From Sipunculus nudus (taxonomy: Eukaryota > Annelida > Sipuncula > Golfingiida > Sipunculidae), in the NCBI GenBank assembly GCA_026874595.1, contig CM049322.1:47959840-48023839 (forward strand): a DNA stretch of 64,000 bases. The letters run 5' to 3'. Of the stretch, positions 58,688 to 64,000 are shown in pieces. The notes below the pieces were generated by a model that worked only from the letters and a program-made list of their open reading frames with translations, was not told the DNA's origin and did no database searches. Position 1 is the first letter of the stretch. Each line of letters opens with the position of its first letter. The position numbers and the translations under genes are program-made.

Positions 58688-59330
58688 TCAATAACATCTC
58701 GATAAGAAATCAGCACGTACATTATCTTTCCCTTTAATGTGTCTGATTTCAAGAGTGTAATCCTAAAAACAAACTCCAGCTCAACAATCGTTGATTTTTA
58801 CACTTCAACTTCTCCATGAACGTAAGGGGATTGTGATTACTGAAGACAATGATCGGCTTGACTGATGAAGTAACAAAAACTTTAAAATGTTGCAATGCCA
58901 AAATCAAAGCCAAACATTCTTTTTCAATAGTGGAGTAGTTTTTCTGGTTTGCAATAAACTTTCTTTAAAAATAACAAATTGAATGATCTATCCCATCATT
59001 GCCTTCTTGTAACAACACCGCACCAGCAGCAGTATCACTAACATCTACATCCAACTTAAAAGGTACAGAAAAGTCTAGAGCTAACAAAACTGGTGAACTT
59101 TGCAGAACTGCTTTCAAATTCTGAAATGCATTTTCACACTGAACATTCCATACAAACTTTTGTTTCTTTTTTGACAAATTAGTCAAAGGTTCAGCTACAG
59201 CAGAAAAATTCGGAAAAAACTTCCTGTAGTATCAAACCATACCGAGAAAATGCATTATTTGGTTTTTGATTGCTGGTCTAGGAATTGCAGAAATAGCACT
59301 TATTTTAGCATCAACAGATTTTACTTGACC
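58688..59330 (-). pseudogene. gypsy RNase H domain
   Basis: It contains FVWNVQCENAFQNLK, LDVDVSDTAAGAVLLQEGND, then PIIVFSNHNPLTF and finally LEIRHIKGKDNVRADFLSR, the standard end of gypsy pol. A stop at about 58964 and frameshifts separate the blocks. Confidence 0.8.
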
Positions 59331-60105
59331 CTGCCCTACAATATGACCCAAAAATGTTACTTGTGCATGACAATCTCAGATTTTACTAAGTTGACTGTCA
59401 GACCTGCTTCACTGAGTCTTTCGAAGAGGTCGCGAAGAATTCGCAGGTGTTTCTCCCAGGTGTCGCTGTACACGATGAGGTTATCAATATATGCGTCGCA
59501 GCCCTGAATATCTTTACAACCATATTGATGAGGCGCTGGAACGTGGCTGGCGAGTTCTCTATACATAACTTTATACTGGTACAGTACTTGCGGTGTCACA
59601 AATGCGGACACTTCTTTCGCTCGTTCTGTCAGCGGAACTTGCCAGAATCATTTCAACAGGTCAAACTTGGAGACATATCTGGAGCTACCGACTTTATCAA
59701 TACAATCCTCGATCCTCGGAATCGGGAACGTGTCAGTCCTGGTGACAGAGTTCAGCTTTTGATAATCTGTGCACATACGGTAACTTCCATCGGGTCTTGG
59801 CACAAGAATACATGGTGAACTCCAGTTACCGTTACTAGGTTCAATAAAAACATTGTCCAGCAAACATTGAATCTCATCCTGTAGATACTTTTGTTTTTTT
59901 TATGGAATCATTCTATATGGATGCTGCTTGACTGCGCTTGACGTCATGGCACAACATGTAAGTTCGCGTTGGAATGTCACTAAACGAATGTTCATAATTC
60001 CGCAGCAGGTTCTTGAGGAATCGTTGTTGTTGTGAAGTAAGGTGTGATAGTTTGGCATCCAGGTTTTAAGCATATCTAAGTTTTTAGTGATAATGTTCCG
60101 CACTG
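59330..60105 (-). pseudogene. gypsy reverse transcriptase, active site mutated
   Basis: Blocks in order: KQHPYRMIP, YLQDEIQCLLDNVFIEPSNG, NWSSPCILVPRPDGSYRMCT, DYQKLNSVTRTDTFPIPR, SKFDLLK, SAFVTP, YQYKVM, then AYIDNLIVYSD and LTVNLVKSE. The catalytic YxDD box reads YIDN (59480-59491), losing the second Asp needed for metal binding. Frameshifts lie between the blocks. Confidence 0.85.
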
Positions 60106-60149
60106 AATGTCTACATCACACTTACAATCTGTATCTACTTTAACTGGGT

Positions 60150-61478
60150 CAGGGTCAGTTTTTACACAATTAACAGCATTAAGATTTTGTACATTATCTG
60201 ATGTGCTATTTCTGTCATAATATGGTTTCAACGTGTTAACATGGCACAGTTGTTTCTTCTTGCGCCTATCTGGTGTTAACAGTATGTAATTTAAATCACT
60301 GACTTTCTTGTCAACAATGTAAGGACTAAAATACCTAGCTTGCAGAGCTCTACCAGGGATGAGAAGTAAGGCAAGGACCTTTTCACCATGGCCAAACGTC
60401 CTACTTACACTGATACTTTGTTTTCACTTTACTTTGTGCAGATTTTGTAGTGTGAAGTTTTGTGTAGTGTAGTGCGAAAGTCTGAGACATACTGCAGTGA
60501 ACTAAGAGAATCAGAATTTTCACACGAGTTTTTCTTTAAGCAATTTCAATGGAAGTTCAGTTCGCGGTCCATTTCCGAAAACTATTTCAAAGGGACTGAG
60601 ACCCAAGGACTCTTGAAAGGACTCTCTGACAGCAATGAGCAATAAGTGGATTCCCTCATCCCAGTCCTTCTGTGTGTCATAGCAATAGATCCTAATCATG
60701 TTTTTAATGTCAGGTGAAAACGCTCGAGCGCGCCCTGACTTTCAGGATGATATGGCAAAGAGCTGTACTGTGCTATACCTAGCTCAGGCATAACTTGTTG
60801 GAATAAGCCAGACATAAAATTAGACCCTTGATCAGACTGGACGGATTTTGGTAATCCAAACGTTGTAAAAAACTTGGTCGGAGCCTTGACAACACGTTTG
60901 GCATTAATTTTGCGCATTGGTATTGCCTCAGGGAATCTGGTAGATGCGCACATGATTGTCAGCAAGCATTCATACCCAGATTTTGTTTTGGGCAGTTGTC
61001 AAACACAGTCAACAATAATCCTACTGAATGGTTCCTCGAAAGCAGGAATAGACCTAAGTGGGGCCTTAGGAGGATTCTGATTGGGCTTGCCTTTCATCTA
61101 GCATGTATGGCATGATTTACAATATTGTACAACATCTTTCCTGAGGTTAAGCCAATAAAAGTGTGTACTAACTGTCTGATAAGTTTTATGGCCAGATAGA
61201 GAAGCCTCATGTGCCATGCTAAGAATTTCATTGCAAAAGCTTTTGGGCATTACTATTTGATGTTTGATAGCCCAATCATCATCGGCACATACATCAGGTG
61301 GTGACCATTTACGCATAAGTATTTTTAACATAGAGACAAACTGAATTTTGTGACAGTTCATCTTTAGAAACTGCCCTGGGAAACAAACATGAAATATCAG
61401 GGTCCTCATGCTGTTCCGCGATAAGTTCTGACCTTGAGAATGCTGCATCCTGTACGGGCGAGTCATTAGACGAGTCAC
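60150..61478 (-). pseudogene. gypsy integrase, upstream of RT
   Basis: The N-terminal zinc-binding HHCC segment is seen as HEASLSGH and CKSCHTC. It is followed, through two stops, by APLRSIPAFEEPF, RIIVDCV (first Asp), LLTIMCASTRFPEAIP, VQSDQGSNFMSG (second Asp) and ESQGALERFH (Glu). Then, after a frameshift, come YCYDTQKDWDEGIHLLLIAV and LGLSPFEIVFG, and a C-terminal GRALQARYFSPYIVDKKVSD segment. The three acidic catalytic residues are kept; the stops are what disable it. Confidence 0.85.
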
Positions 61479-61487
61479 TAGTGACTC

Positions 61488-61971
61488 CTAGAGTGTTATT
61501 ATCTGGACCATTATCCTCATGTGTTTTTTCTTGGCCATAGATCTAGTAACCGCACATGAAGGATACAAACCAGAAATTTTCTGACTTTCAGGATCAGTGT
61601 CCTGATCAAGTGACAGCTTTTCTGTCACTATTGGTACAGGCTGTACTATGATACCTGCAACATCATTGCCTAGTAGCAACTGAATTCCCTTAAAGGGTAA
61701 AGTAGTTCTTATACTCACGATAATATTCCCAGAAATCAAATCTGACTTTATATGTACTGTGAAGCGGAACTGAAGTGTGCTTGTCTGAAAACACACCATT
61801 AACAAGTTCATATGCACCAGTAAAGGACCTATTAGAAAATGGCAAAGTGTTTGCTAACATGAGAGTCTGGCCTGAACCAGTGTCCCTCAAAATTCTAATA
61901 GGGGTAGAATCTGAAAAATCACTTGAAAGTGATACAAAACCATCATGTATGAATGGCTCAAATGCCTCCAT
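61488..61971 (-). pseudogene. gypsy aspartic protease
   Basis: An IRILRDTGSGQTLM block carries the DTG catalytic triad (about 61875-61898). A frameshift is followed by KSDLISGNIIVSIRTTLPF, then GIQLLLGNDVAG and PSCAVTRSMAKK, typical of the segment between protease and integrase in this clade. Confidence 0.75.
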
Positions 61972-61989
61972 TTTCAGAGTCAGGAGAGG

Positions 61990-62528
61990 AATCTACTGCC
62001 TCAGTTCCATCAAACAAAGAACTGACATTGACAATGTCAGTGATAAACTCTCTTTCAGAGTCCTTAAAGGAATCTACATCCTTTTGATCACCAAACTCCT
62101 CATGGGAGTCAACAGAGGAATTTTCCTCAGCAGAAACAAACTTCTGTTTGTCATAAGGACCTGGACCTGGCCTCATTTGAAATACTCTCGCAAGAGTCAT
62201 AAAAGCACTTAGCCTTATTTAAAGGATACTCCTCGCACGAGTCTTGAAAGGACGTAGCCTTATTTAATTCCTCGCAGGAATCAACTGAGGTTTTTTAGCT
62301 AGCAAGCTACGGATTCTTCTTTGGATTCAGACGGCACTTGGGCCTCCGTAGCATAAAACTCTTTATTGAAGTCAATAAAGGAGTTGTACCCCTTATTTAC
62401 ATGAAAAGAGCCTGTGACTGGTCTTTGTTAGACTCAGACACAGTGGACGTGGGCAATGGACATTGTAGAACTATCAGGACTACTTGTACTGGGTGACTGC
62501 GCTTTAAACTTCTTATGACCATACTGAT
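61990..62528 (-). other. gag-protease linker with repeated acidic Cys motif
   Basis: The minus-strand frame near 62160-62300 encodes three spaced copies of a DSCEE-type motif with NKA linkers (VDSCEELNKA, QDSCEEYPLNKA, YDSCES). No domain recognised. Confidence 0.5.
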
Positions 62529-63565
62529 TTACATTCTTGTTTGCGAATAACTGGTTTGATTTGCTATAAAATACATTTTGTGTGTCAATGAATAATCATC
62601 AGCTAATTGAGCAGCAATGTCAATTGTTTCAGGACTTTCCTTATCAGGAAAAGTTTTAACATCTGCGTTATTGCAGCGCTTAAATTCTTCAAGGAAAATC
62701 AACTGGCGCAAATTGTCATAATCTTTTATTACATTTTTAGAACTACACCAGCGATCAAACAACTGCTTTTTTGTCCTAGCAAATTCGATGTAGGTCTGTT
62801 TTTTTTTTTTTTTTTTGCCCTTTTACAATTTTTGAATTTCTGGTGGTAAGCCTCTGGAACTAACTTATAACCTTTTAGGATTAACCGTTTTACCAGGTCA
62901 TAGTCAGCAGCAGCTTCTACTGAAAGCTCTGTATGAATTTCTCTGGCCTTGCCAGTCAATACACTTTGTAACAGCATAGTCCAAGTTTCCTTAGGCCATT
63001 TTAAATTTTCAGCTACTTTCTCAAAGTGTTAGAAATATTTATCAACATCTTTGTCTTGAAAAGGTGGGACAAGTCTAATGTGTTTACCAACATCAAATCA
63101 TGTGAGTTGGGGCAGCACGTAGACTTCTAGTTTAATTCTTTCTAACTCCAGTCGTTTTAACTCAATTTCTTTTTCTTTTTCTACTCTTTTTCTTTCTATT
63201 TATTTTTGTTTTTCTAATCCCCTCTCATTTCTTTTTTTTTCTAATTTTCTCTCTTTTCTCTGTTCTTTTTTCTTATTCTAACTGTTTTAATGCTTGCTCA
63301 TTTTGCATTTCCAACTTTTTTTATTCTAATTGCATGTCAAGGCTGTCATTTCCTGATGTTTCCACTTCACTCTCTTCAATCAAACCTTTTCTAACTAGAT
63401 CCTGCATGATTCTAGCAATGATATCAGGCTTTCTCAAAGCTTTTTTTCACACCTAGTCCTAAATGTTGTCCCAAACGCGACAACTGTTCTTTTGTCAAGT
63501 GTTCAAGTTGATCAGGGTCGGTATCGTCAACAAATGTTTCAGGTTTAAAACCTTCTATGTTAAAA
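62529..63565 (-). pseudogene. gypsy gag
   Basis: The N-terminal part (63560-63100) reads DDTDPDQLEHLTKEQLSRLG, followed by a charged helix rich in ELKRLELERIKLE. The capsid part (62977-62529) reads LLQSVLTGKAREIHTELSVE, LVPEAYHQKFKN, then DRWCSSKNV, LRQLIFLEEFKRC and AAQLADDYSLTHK. A run of 18 T (complement of A18) at 62799-62816 breaks the frame inside the capsid. No CCHC knuckle was found. Confidence 0.75.
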
Positions 63566-63691
63566 CAATAACAAAAAACACTGAGATAAATCCTGTAAAC
63601 TATGTACTGTAAACAATATGTATTCTTGTAAACAATGTATGATAAAACAATCTGTCCAGGTCAAGGCCTAATAAATATTCAAAATTATTAA

Positions 63692-63711
63692 GCCTCCTGG
63701 ACAAGCCCCCA
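63692..63711 (-). other. Primer-binding site, tRNA-Pro-like
   Basis: The minus strand reads TGGGGGCTTGTCCAGGAG, close to the tRNA-Pro primer site TGGGGGCTCGTCCGGGAT. It lies six bases after the LTR end. This fixes the element's orientation and 5' side. Confidence 0.7.
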
Positions 63712-63717
63712 TATTTA

Positions 63718-64000
63718 TGTTACGGAACCTAATATCAACAGATCACGTATGCGTGATGAACATACATTTTGTAATGGAGAAAAATATCAGATTCTGTAAC
63801 ACTAGGCAGCGTGAAATGTTTAGGGGAATGAATAAAGAAGTCAGTGTTTTTTGTTAACAAATAACTATAATTTATTCTTAAAACAACTCTTACATTGCAA
63901 TACACTAAATCAATACAATAACACAGTATAACAGCAGTATAACAGCAAATCAATACAATCAACAGTAAAAAATAACAAAGTGCACAGTACCTGGCTACCA
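63718..64000 (-). repeat. 5' LTR, partial at window edge
   Basis: On the minus strand the LTR ends GGTTCCGTAACA at 63718. The upper boundary is outside the window or unrecognised, and no second copy is present for comparison. Confidence 0.55.

Larger units (their letters stand above)
58688..64000 (-). mobile_element. Ty3/gypsy element with integrase before RT (Gmr1-like), decayed
   Basis: Order on the minus strand: LTR part, primer-binding site, gag, protease, integrase, reverse transcriptase, RNase H. Canonical Ty3/gypsy elements have integrase last; the INT-RT order is the hallmark of the Gmr1 clade. Pol ends at a TGA at 58688-58690 and Helitron sequence starts about 100 bases later, so the 3' UTR and 3' LTR are missing. 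Stops and frameshifts occur in every domain. Confidence 0.85.

Noticed and set aside
59447-59818. 123-codon plus-strand open frame
   Set aside because: It is antisense to the gypsy reverse transcriptase.
61775-62212. 145-codon plus-strand open frame
   Set aside because: It is antisense to the gypsy protease and linker region.

Overview
The window looks like about 64 kb of nuclear DNA from a marine invertebrate, most likely a mollusc. It is AT-rich, has intron-split coding exons and no bacterial gene layout. It carries Ty3/gypsy, L1-like and Helitron relics, a large satellite and part of a C-type-lectin-like receptor gene. The species cannot be named from sequence alone. Most open frames are short and non-coding; the real coding signal is a handful of short exons plus decayed transposon genes.

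Layout. 0.2-2.4 kb: an internally deleted Ty3/gypsy relic (gag joined to integrase). 2.4-6.6 kb: AT-rich DNA with no gene seen. 6.6-44.5 kb: a tandem segmental duplication. Each of three modules (8.7-17.7, 22.5-30.8 and 39.8-44.5 kb) starts exactly where a 44-bp satellite array stops; the arrays lie at 7.2-8.7, 19.8-22.5 and 30.8-39.8 kb. The last array is about 9 kb, roughly 200 monomers. Each module carries a TATA box, a signal-peptide exon exactly 136 nt downstream, and a second exon that is complete only in module 3. 44.6-46.7 kb: a dispersed repeat and a minus-strand pseudogene of an uncharacterised multicopy family. 49.9-56.6 kb: exons of a membrane receptor with two C-type-lectin-like domains, one transmembrane segment and a cytoplasmic tail; an L1-like LINE of about 4.4 kb fills one intron. 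58.0-64.0 kb: a Helitron Rep relic directly abutting a minus-strand Ty3/gypsy element with integrase upstream of reverse transcriptase (Gmr1-like order).

How it fits together. The module exons and the lectin-domain exons mostly use phase-1 introns, so the signal-peptide exon, the 180-nt exon and the lectin exons could be one gene or a duplicated receptor family; this is inference. No module copy is intact: module 3 has a stop in its signal peptide, while modules 1 and 2 share a 998-bp deletion in exon 2. The most striking observation is that the 44-bp monomer contains a 14-bp core matching 13 of 14 positions of the bilaterian CTCF consensus (reverse complement of CCASYAGRKGGCRC), always in one orientation. 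The long array may therefore be a dense directional array of insulator-protein sites beside an immune-type receptor locus.
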